Positions 29,170 through 38,411 are shown, counted from the stretch's first letter. The stretch is 64,000 nt of DNA from Methyloceanibacter superfactus (GCF_001723305.1 NZ_LPWF01000016.1:124001-188000), one strand, 5' to 3'. Notes: generated from the letters alone by a model not told the origin. Program-made: numbers and translations.

Positions 29170-29788
29170 CCGCGCCCGCGACTGAACTCGCCGATCTGCT
29201 CGGCGCGATCCGCGCTGCCGCCAGTGTGTCGAAAACCCTCGCGGCAAGACGCTGCCGCATGAACCGCGGCCGGTGTTGCGGGCAAGCGGCACGGCGCGGC
29301 TCGCCGTTTGCGGCCAGGCGCCGGGCACGCGCGTGCATGCCTCTGGCACGCCGTTCACCGATCCCTCCGGCGACAGGTTGCGCGCATGGATGGGCGTGAC
29401 CGAGGACGAGTTCTACGACGAGAGCCGTCTCGCCATCGTGCCCATGGGCTTCTGCTTCCCGGGACAGGACGCCAAGGGCGGCGATCTCCCGCCGCGGCGT
29501 GAGTGTTCGACCCTGTGGCACCGCCGCTTGTTCGACGCGCTGCCGCAGATCGAGCTTGTGCTCGCCGTTGGAGCCTATGCGCAGGAATTCCATCTCGGCG
29601 CATCGCGGGGCAAGACCTTGCAAGAAACAATGCTGCGCTGGCGGGAGCACCTCAAGGCAAAGCGGCGCCCCAGAATCTTGCCGCTGCCGCACCCGTCTTG
29701 GCGCAACAATGCCTGGTTGACCAAGAATCCCTGGTTCGAAGCCGAGCTGCTGCCGGTGCTGCGGCGCGAGGTGCGGCGGCTCCTGTAG
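29166..29788 (+). CDS. Uracil-DNA glycosylase family protein, one frame break
   Basis: A base-excision repair-type protein. The N-terminal frame gives MTAPATELADLLGAIRA. One missing base near 29215 restores CRQCVENPRGKTLPHEPRP and then VCGQAPGTRVHASGTPFTDP. The core continues with ESRLAIVPMGFCFPGQDAKG, ELVLAVGAYAQEFHLG and the late motif PLPHPSWRNNAWL, which matches the H-P-S-x-R-N segment of family 4/5-like glycosylases. The two cysteines restored near the N-terminus may be iron-sulfur ligands, as in family 4. This cannot be confirmed because the other ligands are not clear. The ATG overlaps the hydrolase stop. Confidence 0.82.
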
Positions 29789-29854
29789 GAAGCTCGCTTG
29801 CGGGTCGTAGAAAAATAATCTAACACCGTGAGCAGAGAAGCAGGGTAATGGAAC

Positions 29855-29868
29855 CTTGTTTTAACAAG
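29855..29868. promoter_or_regulatory. Inverted repeat upstream of the Lrp-type gene
   Basis: CTTGTT and AACAAG are separated by two T residues, 46 bases before the start at 29915. Lrp/AsnC regulators often repress themselves at A/T-rich inverted repeats, so an operator role is plausible. The evidence is position and symmetry only. Confidence 0.35.
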
Positions 29869-29914
29869 CCGCCATATCCGTGCGGAATTTTGCAGCCGGA
29901 AAATCAAGCAGGCC

Positions 29915-30400
29915 ATGGCGATACTCGACCGCATGGACCGCAAGATCCTCGAAATCTTGCAGAAAGACAGCACGCTGCCGGTGGCCGAGATCGGCAAGCA
30001 GATCGGCCTGTCGACCACGCCGTGCTGGCGCCGCATCCAGAAGCTGGAGGAGCAGGGGGTGATCGAGCGCCGCGTCGCGCTGCTCGACCCCAAGAAGGTC
30101 AATGTCGGGGTGACGGTGTTCGTCTCCATCACCACGAGCCATCACACGAAAGAGTGGCTCGAGCGGTTTCACGCCGCGCTCAACGATTTCCCCGAAGTGG
30201 TCGAGTTCTACCGCATGAGCGGCAAGGTGGACTATCTGCTCCGCGTGGTGGTGCCCGACATCGAGCGCTACGACGCGTTCTACAAGCGGCTCATCTCAAA
30301 GATCGAGCTGTCAGACGTGAGCTCGGCCTTCGCCATGGAGCAGATCAAGTTCACCACGGCGCTGCCGCTCGACTATGCCGCCGAGGAACCGCGGGTCTGA
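29915..30400 (+). CDS. Lrp/AsnC-family transcriptional regulator
   Basis: The 161-residue DNA-binding protein has the classic N-terminal helix-turn-helix (LDRMDRKILEILQKDSTLPV, QIGLSTTPCWRRIQKLEEQ). The C-terminal RAM (ligand-binding/oligomerisation) domain shows FPEVVEFYRMSGKVDYLLRV. Members respond to amino acids and form octamers. The inverted repeat at 29855 may be an autoregulatory operator. It converges with a beta-hydroxyacid dehydrogenase gene (stops one base apart), so target genes cannot be inferred from operon structure. The ligand is unknown. Confidence 0.93.
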   Translation: MAILDRMDRKILEILQKDSTLPVAEIGKQIGLSTTPCWRRIQKLEEQGVIERRVALLDPKKVNVGVTVFVSITTSHHTKEWLERFHAALNDFPEVVEFYRMSGKVDYLLRVVVPDIERYDAFYKRLISKIELSDVSSAFAMEQIKFTTALPLDYAAEEPRV

Positions 30401-30401
30401 G

Positions 30402-31271
30402 CTATTTGCGGCCGAGGCGCGCGATCAGGCTCGAAGTGTCCCAGCGGTTGCCGCCCATCTCCTGAACGTCCGCATAGAACTGATCGACAAGCGCCGTCAC
30501 CGGCAGGCTCGCGCCGTTGCGGCGGGCCTCGTCGAAGCAGATGGCGAAATCCTTGCGGACCCAGTCGACGGCAAAGCCGAAGTCGAACTTTCCCTCGATC
30601 ATCGTCCGCCAGCGATTGTCCATCTGCCAGGATTGGGCCGCGCCTTTCGAGATGGTGTCGATGACCTTCTCGACATCGAGGTTGGCCGCCTTGGCGAAGT
30701 GAAGCGCCTCGGCGAGGGCCTCGATGAGACCGGCGATGCAGATCTGGTTGACCATCTTGGTGAGCTGGCCAGAACCCGACGGGCCGATCAGATTGGCCGC
30801 GCGCGCATAGGCGTCGATCACCGGCTTTGCCTTGGTGAAATCGTCTTCGTCGCCGCCGATCATAACCGTGAGCGTGCCGCTTTCGGCGCCGGACTGGCCG
30901 CCGGAGACGGGCGCATCGAGGCTGCCTGCGCCGCGCTCACGCGCCGCGCCATGCAGCTCCCGGGCGATGGTGGCCGAAGCCGTGGTGTGGTCGACGAAGA
31001 CGGCGCCCGACTGGAGAGTTTGGAACACCCCATCCGGGCCGAGGGTCACCGAGCGGAGGTCGTCGTCGTTGCCGACGCAGGCGAAGACGAAGTCGGCATC
31101 GCCTGCCGCTTCGGCCGGCGTCGCGGCGAGTCTGCCGCCAAACGCATCGACCCAGCGCTCCGCCTTCTCGCGCGTGCGATTGAACACGGTCACGTCATGG
31201 CCGTGGGTTTTGAGATGTCCGGCGAGGGGGTAGCCCATCACGCCGAGCCCGATCCAAGCGACTTTGCTCAT
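30402..31271 (-). CDS. 3-hydroxyisobutyrate dehydrogenase-family NAD(P) oxidoreductase
   Basis: A beta-hydroxyacid dehydrogenase of 289 residues. The N-terminal Rossmann motif is VAWIGLGVMGYPLAGHL, with the cofactor-discriminating VFNRTREKAERW suggesting NADPH. The substrate-binding motif DAPVSGGQSGAESGTLTVM and the catalytic helix SGSGQLTKMVNQICIAGLIE (invariant Lys) follow. The ATG at 31271 was chosen over a longer frame, as MSKVAWIGLG is the usual family start. Members act on 3-hydroxyisobutyrate, tartronate semialdehyde, glyoxylate or succinic semialdehyde. The sequence alone does not choose between them. Confidence 0.88.
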   Translation of the reverse strand: MSKVAWIGLGVMGYPLAGHLKTHGHDVTVFNRTREKAERWVDAFGGRLAATPAEAAGDADFVFACVGNDDDLRSVTLGPDGVFQTLQSGAVFVDHTTASATIARELHGAARERGAGSLDAPVSGGQSGAESGTLTVMIGGDEDDFTKAKPVIDAYARAANLIGPSGSGQLTKMVNQICIAGLIEALAEALHFAKAANLDVEKVIDTISKGAAQSWQMDNRWRTMIEGKFDFGFAVDWVRKDFAICFDEARRNGASLPVTALVDQFYADVQEMGGNRWDTSSLIARLGRK

Positions 31272-31328
31272 GGGCGACGTTCCGTCCTTCGTTCCTGCGC
31301 TGCCTTTTCGTCGGCATAGCACAAAATG

Positions 31329-31355
31329 AAATGGCCGGGACGAGCCCGGCCATTT
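31329..31355 (-). terminator. Strong hairpin, terminator of the oxygenase gene
   Basis: AAATGGCCGGG and CCCGGCCATTT form a perfect 11-bp stem around a 5-nt loop. Read on the minus strand it follows the stop of the 2OG oxygenase gene at 31384 by 28 bases and is followed by TCATTTTGT. The core matches, with one mismatch, one arm of the palindromic repeat at 54743. Confidence 0.7.
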
Positions 31356-31383
31356 GCGAAAACCGATCTGAAGCGCAGCGCGA

Positions 31384-32085
31384 TCAGGCGATCGGCGCCT
31401 CCGGGAAGGCGAGCTGCTCGCGGGCGCGCCATTCGTCGGTCACGTAATTGATGATGAGCGACTTGCGCACGCCCTTGATCGGCCGCTTCTCGAAGCCGTG
31501 ATAGGTGTCGCTGCCCGGCACGAAGATCATCGCCGCGTTCGAGGCGAAGGGTGAACGGCCGACATGCTTCTTGTCGGCATCGTAGATATCGGTGCCGAGA
31601 TCCTCGTGGCTGTCGTCCGTCGACAGGTAGAGCAGCATGGTGAAGGACTTCACGCCGAGATCGGTATGCGGCTCAAGCCAGAAGCCGTCCGTGTCTTGGG
31701 CGAACTCGATACGCAGATAGGTGCCGTCGAGCTTGGTGCCGAATGCCTTCTCGACCAACTGGGTGACGCGCTTGTCCTGAAAGGCTTCGGCCACTGCCTC
31801 GCAGACCGGGAAGGCCGCGCGGTTGTCGGCGTCGAAATATCGGCGCGTGTTGTTGTGGAGCTCTCGCTTTCCCGACACGCCTTCGAGAGACGGGGCCGGG
31901 AAGGGGAGGGCAAGAATGTCCTCGATGGTGTCGGCCGGAAGACAGGTCCTCAAGACCCAGTGCGGGTAGGGCTGATCGGAGCGCTCACCCGCTGCGACGC
32001 TTTGCGAAAAGGCACGGACGACGTCGTCGGCCGAACTTTTCACAGTCTCAGCGTCTGATTGCTTTACCGCCACGCTTTCCCTCAT
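31384..32085 (-). CDS. 2-oxoglutarate/Fe(II)-dependent oxygenase
   Basis: The 233-residue protein has the double-stranded beta-helix iron motif His140-x-Asp142 (WLEPHTDLGVKSFTMLLYL) and distal His196 (SDTYHGFEKRPI). The 2-oxoglutarate-binding Arg207 lies in GVRKSLIINYV. The N-terminal half contains HNNTRRYFDADNRAAFPVC and LRIEFAQDTDGFW. This pattern occurs in prolyl-hydroxylase-like oxygenases of unknown substrate. ATG 32085 (MRESVAVKQSD) is used; a TTG at 32097 overlaps the stop of the upstream coding stretch by TTGA and would extend the protein by four residues. A strong terminator follows at 31329. Confidence 0.85.
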   Translation of the reverse strand: MRESVAVKQSDAETVKSSADDVVRAFSQSVAAGERSDQPYPHWVLRTCLPADTIEDILALPFPAPSLEGVSGKRELHNNTRRYFDADNRAAFPVCEAVAEAFQDKRVTQLVEKAFGTKLDGTYLRIEFAQDTDGFWLEPHTDLGVKSFTMLLYLSTDDSHEDLGTDIYDADKKHVGRSPFASNAAMIFVPGSDTYHGFEKRPIKGVRKSLIINYVTDEWRAREQLAFPEAPIA

Positions 32086-32093
32086 GGTGTAGG

Positions 32094-32282
32094 TCAACTC
32101 CCTCGAAACGATGCAAAAAATGCTGGCTGATCCAGCGCCCAGGCAGACCCATCCAACCGCTCAAATAGCACCCCGGCGCCCTTAGGCGCAAATGCCAAGG
32201 GCAGGTCCCCGTTGGGGCGAGCCCCAAGCACTAGATCGACCCAGGCTTCGCGCCATTGATTAGGGTCAAATCGCGCCAGCGA
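32094..32282 (-). CDS. Probable coding fragment with no visible start, upstream of the oxygenase
   Basis: Between the small acidic gene (stop 32283-32285) and the oxygenase start, one frame on the minus strand is open. It reads LARFDPNQWREAWVDLVLG, ARPNGDLPLAFAPKGAG, VLFERLDGSAWALDQPAFF and ASFRGS before TGA at 32094-32096. The composition is protein-like and the other frames are Arg-rich or broken. It is in frame with the acidic gene, separated only by its TGA, and has no ATG, GTG or TTG of its own. Either the TGA is a substitution error that splits one protein of about 126 residues, or the start lies in another frame before a missing base. No family recognised. Confidence 0.4.
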   Translation of the reverse strand, partial: SLARFDPNQWREAWVDLVLGARPNGDLPLAFAPKGAGVLFERLDGSAWALDQPAFFASFRGS

Positions 32283-32474
32283 TCAGTTGACGCTGATCCA
32301 GCGGATTTCGCTGAGGTCGAGATCCTCCTCGCCTTCTTCGCCGTCGGTGACCACGCGCTCGGAACGCAGGCATTGGGCGAGCAGCTCAAGCAGCGATGCG
32401 TGGAGCTCGCGCTCGGCCTCGAGTTGTGGCGGATTAGCGGCGAGGAACGCCAGGATCTCCCCGTAATCGGGCAT
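32283..32474 (-). CDS. Small acidic hypothetical protein
   Basis: The 63-residue product starts MPDYGEILAFLAANPPQLEA and then has an acidic tail (DGEEGEEDLDLSEIRWISVN). The start codon follows a GGGG tract. It is soluble, without signal peptide or membrane segment, and appears to belong with the downstream coding stretch (32094-32282), perhaps as one protein. No function is suggested. Confidence 0.5.
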   Translation of the reverse strand: MPDYGEILAFLAANPPQLEAERELHASLLELLAQCLRSERVVTDGEEGEEDLDLSEIRWISVN

Positions 32475-32540
32475 TGGAACCCCCGTATTTCCCCAGCAGA
32501 ACGAGGGTGGGGGAGCCGTGTGTCAAAACTTAGGCTCGTT

Positions 32541-33322
32541 CTAAAGCGTCGGAGCAAGTCCGGCACCGGGCCGAAGCTCAGCCGCCGAGATGATACGTCC
32601 GATCAGGCGCATGGGCATGCGGCCGCCGGCATCGCCGAAGAGGGACAAGCCGTCCACGCTGACTCCCGACGCGCAGATCTCCTCCATCACCGGCCAGAGG
32701 GCTTGCGACACCCGCTCCAGATGGGCCGCGTCGAGCGGGCCGGTGAGCGCGATGCAGAAGCGATACTCGCTCATCACGTGGGGATGGCCGAAGCTCCGTA
32801 ACAGCAGGCGCTGATGGTCGCTCAGATGGCGGCTGTCCTGGCCATCGTCGTAGCCGGCGGTCGCGGCGAAGTCGTCGAAGGCGTTCACGCATTGCGTGGC
32901 AAGCCAGTCGAGCTCGGGTCTCGGCTCGACTGGGCGTAGCACGAGATAGCGGCCCGACCGCGCGAGCGTCAGCGGCCCGGTCTCCACGGGTTTGCGGTGC
33001 GCGGCGAAGGTGACGAGGCGCGATTTCAACATGTCGAGCCCAACATTGTCGCGCAGCGCAAACGGTGGCCGGAAGAGGGCGTGCAAGCCGGTGTAACGGC
33101 CGGCGGCGGCCGGTGTCTTGGCAAGCCCGAGCCGGGGAGGCCGTCGCTGGAGAATGCCTGCAGCGTTGCGCCGTCATTGGCGCGGCCGAACCAAGAGCGC
33201 CCAAACGACGCGAGGGCGCTTCCCGGCTGTGGCGTGTAATAGATAGCGTAACGGGCGAAGCTCGATTGGCTAGGAACGGTACCCTGCGGGCGTTGACTGT
33301 CGAGATGAGCACAATTGAGCAT
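32541..33322 (-). CDS. DUF1045 family protein (2H phosphoesterase-like), one frame break
   Basis: The first frame gives ARYAIYYTPQPGSALASFG, RSWFGRANDGATL. One missing base near 33130 joins it to LGLAKTPAAAGRYTGLHALF, RPPFALRDNVGLDML and MSEYRFCIALTGPL. The two H-x-(T/L)-like motifs (YTGLHALF, FCIALTGP) are placed like those of 2H phosphoesterases, though the second lacks His. The DUF1045 family is often annotated as a phosphonate metabolism protein because members such as PhnN-associated genes occur in phn operons. No phn genes are in this window. The ATG at 33322 is used; the merged protein is about 260 residues. Confidence 0.75.
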
Positions 33323-33453
33323 CAGAACCTCCCTCGGCGCGCGAATGCGTCAGCCGCGCCTAATCCTTAAGGCTAACAGCCGGCTGTGGCGTGGACGCGA
33401 CCGGTTCTGGGCGATAGGGAGGCCGCGGGATGAAGACTTGGTGAATCGAATTT

Positions 33454-33467
33454 TTCGCAAATGCGAA
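33454..33467. promoter_or_regulatory. Inverted repeat upstream of the glutathione transferase gene
   Basis: TTCGCA and TGCGAA flank two A residues, 85 bases before the start at 33552. It could be an operator for the transferase gene or the divergent DUF1045 gene. The 229-bp gap holds nothing else recognisable. Confidence 0.3.
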
Positions 33468-33551
33468 CGAGCCAGCCTGCGCAGTGCGCCTTTGACGGCG
33501 ATGTGGTTCGTGTGCAGACCTGTGCAGCGCAACAATTAAAGTGGGGGAAGG

Positions 33552-34181
33552 ATGATCGATCTCTATACGTGGATGACGCCGAACGGTCAGAAGATCTCGA
33601 TCATGTTGGAGGAGGTCGGGCTTCCGTATCGCGTCCATCCAATCGACATCACCAAGGACCATCAGTTCGATCCGGCCTTTCTCAAGATCTCGCCCAACAA
33701 CAAGATCCCCGCCATCGTCGACAACGACAACGGGCTGCACTTGATGGAGTCGGGGCGCATCCTGCTCTACCTCGCCGAGAAGACCGGCCAGTTGTGGCGC
33801 CAGGACTTTCCCACCAAATGGCGCGTGGTCGAGTGGCTCATGTGGCAGATGGGCGGGGCGGGTCCTTTTCTCGGCCAGACCCATCATTTCGTGAAGTTCA
33901 ACCCGGGCAAGAGTTCCTACGCCGAGGAGCGCTACGCCAAAGAGGCGAAGCGAATCTGGGGCGTGCTGAACACGCGGCTCGCCGAGTCGGCATATGTCGC
34001 CGGCGACTACTCGATCGCCGACATCGCAATCTGGCCTTGGATCTCCCGCTTCGAATGGCAGACGGTTGACTTCGCCGACTATCCGCATGTGAAGCGCTGG
34101 TATGCGGCGATCGCCGAGCGGCCCGCCGTCAAGCGCGGTTGGGACGTGCTCGAGGAGGGGCGACCAATCCCCATGCCTTAG
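33552..34181 (+). CDS. Glutathione S-transferase, YfcG/Ure2p-like (Nu class)
   Basis: The 209-residue protein has an N-terminal thioredoxin-like domain starting MIDLYTWMTPNGQKISIMLEEV, with TPNGQK matching the Thr/Asn active-site segment of Nu-class enzymes such as YfcG. PNNKIPAIVDNDN (cis-Pro loop) and MESGRILLYLAEKTGQ (glutathione-binding Ser) follow. The C-terminal helical domain includes YSIADIAIWPWISRFEWQ. Nu-class proteins have disulfide-bond oxidoreductase activity with glutathione; the role here is inferred from the family. The window also encodes glutathione reductase at 48.6 kb. GGGGGAAGG lies just before the ATG. Confidence 0.93.
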   Translation: MIDLYTWMTPNGQKISIMLEEVGLPYRVHPIDITKDHQFDPAFLKISPNNKIPAIVDNDNGLHLMESGRILLYLAEKTGQLWRQDFPTKWRVVEWLMWQMGGAGPFLGQTHHFVKFNPGKSSYAEERYAKEAKRIWGVLNTRLAESAYVAGDYSIADIAIWPWISRFEWQTVDFADYPHVKRWYAAIAERPAVKRGWDVLEEGRPIPMP

Positions 34182-34309
34182 GCGAACCGGCGGGTAGAAG
34201 ACGGCGCTTGCGCATGGCAGGATGACGTCAATGCGCTCTTGGACAGCGCGAACGAAACGCAAGGTTGGATGAGGGCCGCCGCAATGCGCGGCCGATCTGG
34301 GAGAAGTCC

Positions 34310-34776
34310 ATGCAAAGAGTGACGTTCATCGTGGGCGCTTGCTTGGGCGCGATCGTCTTCGTTGCGGCGGCGAGTGCGGCCGACGATCTGGCCCAAGCCG
34401 TAAAGGAACGGCGTGAGCTGATGGACGACGTGGTGCGGCCCGCGGCGAAGCTCGGCGGCGACATGATCAAGGGCACGATCCCGTTCGATGGCGCCAAGGC
34501 GGCCGCGGCCATGCTGAAGATCAGCGATGTGCCGGAGACTTATGTGACGCTGTTCCCCGCGGCTCGGAAGTGGATGCTGTCCCCGATAGCGAGGCGTCGC
34601 CCAAGATTTGGGAGGACTTCGAGGGCTTCAAGGCGCTGGCGCAGAAGCTGGAAGATGCGAGCACGGCGGCGGCTGAAGCGGCCGAGCAAGGGGAAGGACC
34701 GTTCAAAGCCGCGTTCGGCGACATGACGAAAGTCTGCAAGGAGTGCCACAAGGCCTTCCGCGTGAAGAAGGACTAG
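34310..34776 (+). CDS. Cytochrome c', one frame break
   Basis: An exported four-helix heme protein. The ATG at 34310 follows GGGAGAAG and gives a signal peptide (MQRVTFIVGACLGAIVFVAA, cleavage after ASA-like AASA). The mature N-terminus DDLAQAVKERRELMDDVVRP is typical. Near 34562 one missing G restores FPAGSEVDAVPDSEASPKIW in the next frame. The heme motif CKECHKAFRVKK is at the C-terminus, as in cytochromes c'. Such proteins bind NO or CO and protect against nitrosative stress. Three more genes with heme, DUF4384 and caspase-like domains follow on the same strand; the diheme cytochrome is only 22 bp away. Confidence 0.87.
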
Positions 34777-34798
34777 GCCTTTTCGGGAGGACCGGGTT

Positions 34799-35773
34799 GT
34801 GCGCAGAGCCTTGCTCGTGCTGCTGGTGCTTGGTGCCGCGGGTGCGCTTGCCTTCTATCTGCTGACGATTCCCGTGACGGTGCCGGCATCGGCGCTGCCG
34901 GACGATCATGTCCCCGATCTCGATAACGGCAAGACCATGTTCACCGCAGGCGGTTGCGCCGAGTGTCACGCCGCGCCGGCCGGTGCGTGCGACGATCTCG
35001 ATATCAAGGACGAGACGGTGCTGGCGGGCGGGCGTTGCCTCAAGACCGATTTCGGCACCTTCTATGTTCCGAATATTTCCCCGGATAGGGAGACCGGCAT
35101 CGGTGCGTGGACCACGCTCGACTTCGTCAATGCCATGAAGCGAGGCGTCGCACCCGGCGGCGTCCATCTCTATCCGGCGTTTCCCTACACGTCCTATCAG
35201 CGCATGAGCTACGCCGATCTCATCGACCTCAAGGCCTATCTCGACACGCTGCCTTCGATCAGCAATGAAGCGCCGGCCCACGCGTTGCGCTTTCCCTACA
35301 ATATTCGCCGAGGGGTCGGGCTATTCCAACGCCTCTACGTGGACGGCAAGACGCGGGCGCCGGATGCTGACGCCAGCGACGAACTGAACCGCGGTGCCTA
35401 TCTCGCGCTGGGGCCCGGCCATTGTGGTGAATGTCACTCGCCGCGCAATTGGCTCGGCGGAACGATCGCGGCGGAGGCGTTTGCCGGGGCGAAGAGTCCC
35501 GAAGGCGGCACGGTTCCCAACATTACGCCGAGCGCGGACGGAATCGGCGATTGGACCGAGGAGGACATCGCCTATCTGCTGGAGGCCGGGAACACGCCGG
35601 ATTTCGACGTGATCGGCGAGACCATGGCGCCGGTGCAGGAGAATATGGCGAAGCTCACGCCGCAGGATCGGAACGCGATCGCCGCCTTCATCAAGTCGTT
35701 GCCGCCACGCCCCAATGCCGTGCAAAAATCGAAGGCCAAGGGTGAGACTGCTGGCGAAGAGGCCGAGAACTAG
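34799..35773 (+). CDS. Membrane-anchored diheme cytochrome c
   Basis: The 324-residue protein has an N-terminal anchor (LLVLLVLGAAGALAFYLL) and two class I heme sites, GGCAECHAAPAG and GHCGECHSPRNWLGG. Segments such as FGTFYVPNISPDRETGIGAW, FVNAMKRGVAPGGVHLYPAF and TVPNITPSADGIGDWTEEDI match cytochrome subunits of membrane alcohol, aldehyde and sugar dehydrogenases and related electron carriers. No dehydrogenase flavin or PQQ subunit is nearby, so its partner is unknown. It starts with GTG, 22 bp after the cytochrome c' stop, and very likely shares its transcript. The tail is Lys/Glu-rich. Confidence 0.9.
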   Translation: MRRALLVLLVLGAAGALAFYLLTIPVTVPASALPDDHVPDLDNGKTMFTAGGCAECHAAPAGACDDLDIKDETVLAGGRCLKTDFGTFYVPNISPDRETGIGAWTTLDFVNAMKRGVAPGGVHLYPAFPYTSYQRMSYADLIDLKAYLDTLPSISNEAPAHALRFPYNIRRGVGLFQRLYVDGKTRAPDADASDELNRGAYLALGPGHCGECHSPRNWLGGTIAAEAFAGAKSPEGGTVPNITPSADGIGDWTEEDIAYLLEAGNTPDFDVIGETMAPVQENMAKLTPQDRNAIAAFIKSLPPRPNAVQKSKAKGETAGEEAEN

Positions 35774-35878
35774 CGGCAGAGCGGGAGCCCCGTAAACCAT
35801 TCCCGTTCATGGGGCGTTCAGTTGCCGTCTTCTAAAGGGGAGCGGATAACCGTGGTTCTCGACCCAACGGAGGTCTTG

Positions 35879-38211
35879 ATGAGGTGGCGATCGATGCCCG
35901 CGCTGCTCGCGCTCGCCGTGCTGTGCATGGCGGCGGGATTGGGCCAGTGCCGTCGCCGTCGAGACGATGGCCGGGAACGTCGCGGCGACCCCCGACGATC
36001 CGGTGGCGCGCCCGCCCTGAACGCGCTCGACAAGCATTGCGCGCGCTGTCATCAGGCCGGGCCGGCCCTGAAGCGGCAGAAGCCCGCAAAGAATTTCGGC
36101 AACGTCCTGAGACTCGACGAGATCGCGCGCGACCCGGATTTGATCCTACCCGGCAACCCGGACGGTTCCGGCCTGTTCATTCAGATCGCCAAGAAGGACA
36201 TGCCCTACGATTGCTATCAGGAGTTCGACTGCGACGCCGAGCCGACGGCGAACGACGTCAAGGCCGTCTATGACTGGATCAAGGGGCTAGGCGATACGGT
36301 CGAGGCGGCGTGCGGAAACCGCGTGCCCATCGATACGGGCGCCATGGTCAGCGCGATCGCCGACGATATCGCCGCGCAGGATGCGTCCCGGCGTCCGGGC
36401 ATGCGCTACGTCACGCTGACACACTTCTATAATGCCTGCGCCTCGAACGAAGACATGGTGCGCTACCGGCAAGGCGTGGTGAAGCTGCTCAACAGCCTAA
36501 GCCGCAATTCGGTCGTGCTGAAAATGCGCACGATCGATCCGAACGCCACGATCATCGCCTTCAATCTCGATGATCTCGATTGGCGCAAGGAGGCTTGGGC
36601 GCGGATAGCCGGCGGCTATCCCTACGGCATGGAGCCGGAGGGGATGGCTTACGACACGGCAACATCCACCACCGGCACGAAGCTGCCCTGGGTCAGAGGC
36701 GACTGGCTCGCCTTCGCCGCGTCGCGTCCGCCGCTCTATTACGACCTACTCAGGTTGCCCGAGACATTCGCCGAGCTCGAACGGGAGGAGGGCGTCGACG
36801 TCAAAGCGAATCTCGAGGCATTCCTCGCCAGGCGCGCGGGCTTTCAGAAGTCGGGTGTATCCAAGCATAATCGTCTGATTGAACGGCATCCGATCCCGAC
36901 CGGCTATTTCTGGACATCCTACGACTTCAAGGGCGATGCGTCGGCCCAGAGCCTTTTCGTCCATCCGCTCGGTCCTTACGGCGCCGATGCTTTCCAGCAC
37001 GATGGCGGAGAGACCATCTTCAGCCTGCCCAACGGATTCCAGGCCTATTATCTCAACACCGCCGAGGGCGAACGTTTGCGCAAAGGCCCCACCGAGATCG
37101 TTCTCGACGATAGCCAGCGCGACCGCGCGGTGACCAATGCCATTTCCTGCTTCGGCTGCCACAACCAAGGCATCCGCCAGGCGTCCGACGACATCCGCGA
37201 GCATGTGCTGCACGACAAGAGCTTTCCCATGAGCGTTCGCCGTCAGGTCGAGGCGCTCTATGCGCCGCAAGCCGAGATGAAAGAGTTGCTCGCGTCCGAC
37301 GCGGCGCGCTTCCGCAAGGCGATGCTCCGCGCCGGTCTCGATCCCGATCTCGACTCGCAGGCCGAGGGCGTGGAGAGCATCAACTTTCTCTCGCGGGCCT
37401 ATGAGAAGTCTGTCGATCTGAGGATCGCGGCGGCGAGTACGGGCTTCAGGCGGACGTGTTGGCCGAAGGCTTGGCCAAAGCCGGCGGCGAGGCCGGCCGG
37501 ATCAAGCGCCGCCTGGAGCAGGGCGTGCTACCGCGCGAAATCCTCGAGGCCGAGTTCGGGGATCTGGTCGCCAAGGTCTCCACCAGCAAGCCCATCGAGA
37601 TCGCTTCGTTGACGCCGACCGCCGTGGCTCGGATCAGAGACGACAATGAAGACGTGTTCGACGATTTCGATCTGGCGCTTACCTCCGACAAGAGCACCTA
37701 CCGCGTGAACGACCTTCCCGTGTTCAGCATCCGGTCGGGCAGGGATTGCCACCTCACGCTGATCAATGTGGAGGCGGACGGGAACGGCACCGTGATCTTC
37801 CCCAACCAGTTTCAGCAGGACAATTTCCTGCCGGCGGAGACCGAGGCGCGGTTCCCGGGCGACGAGGCGCCATTCCAGTTCCGGCTCAAGGATCCCGGAA
37901 CGGAGACCGTAATCGCCATCTGTAACGCGAGCGGTGTCGAGGCCGATGGGATCGAGCACGATTTCAAGACGCGGCAGTTCACCCCGCTGGGGAATTATCG
38001 CGACTTCCTGACCCGCCAGATCGTGGTCGAAGGGGCTTCGAAGATCGCAGCTGGGCAGAAGGCAGCCGGGAGCCAGGTGGCGCTCAAGGCCAAGGAGGCT
38101 GGGTCCGACGACGATCAACCGGGCGCGGGCGAGTCCGGGGACACCGATTCCGGGGATTCCGAGGACACCGAGGTTCTGGCCCGGACTGCCATTAAGCTTG
38201 TGGTGCGTTAG
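35879..38211 (+). CDS. Exported heme-binding/DUF4384 protein, frame breaks
   Basis: A large protein of about 780 residues. The ATG at 35879 follows GGAGG. The signal peptide MRWRSMPALLALAVLCMAAG slips near 35945; the neighbouring frame reads ASAVAVETMAGNVAATPDDP and slips back near 36010. A first heme site HCARCHQAGPALKRQKPAKN is at about residue 54 and a second, SCFGCHNQGIRQ, at 424. The latter follows GGETIFSLPNGFQAYYLNTA, a segment I associate with heme proteins of Planctomycetes. A third break near 37432 leads to ADVLAEGLAKAGGEAGRIKR and then a DUF4384 domain (VNDLPVFSIRSGRDCHLTLI, NGTVIFPNQFQQDNFLPA). DUF4384 usually accompanies caspase-like domains, and one follows next. Function unknown. 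Confidence 0.75.
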
Positions 38212-38411
38212 CGGGTCCCATCCGGTCCCATGGCGCGGTTTGCCAATGTCTTGCCGCCATCGCCCCTTAGCGTTCCTGGTGGCGCTCCCGGAGAGGCCTT
38301 GGGTCGCCTGATTGCTTGGCCTAATCTTTGCTCTGGAAGATGGCAAATATGTTTGAAGTGGGCCGCGCCAGAGGGCGCGGTCAGAGTGCGTTTTTGCGTT
38401 TGAGGGTATCC

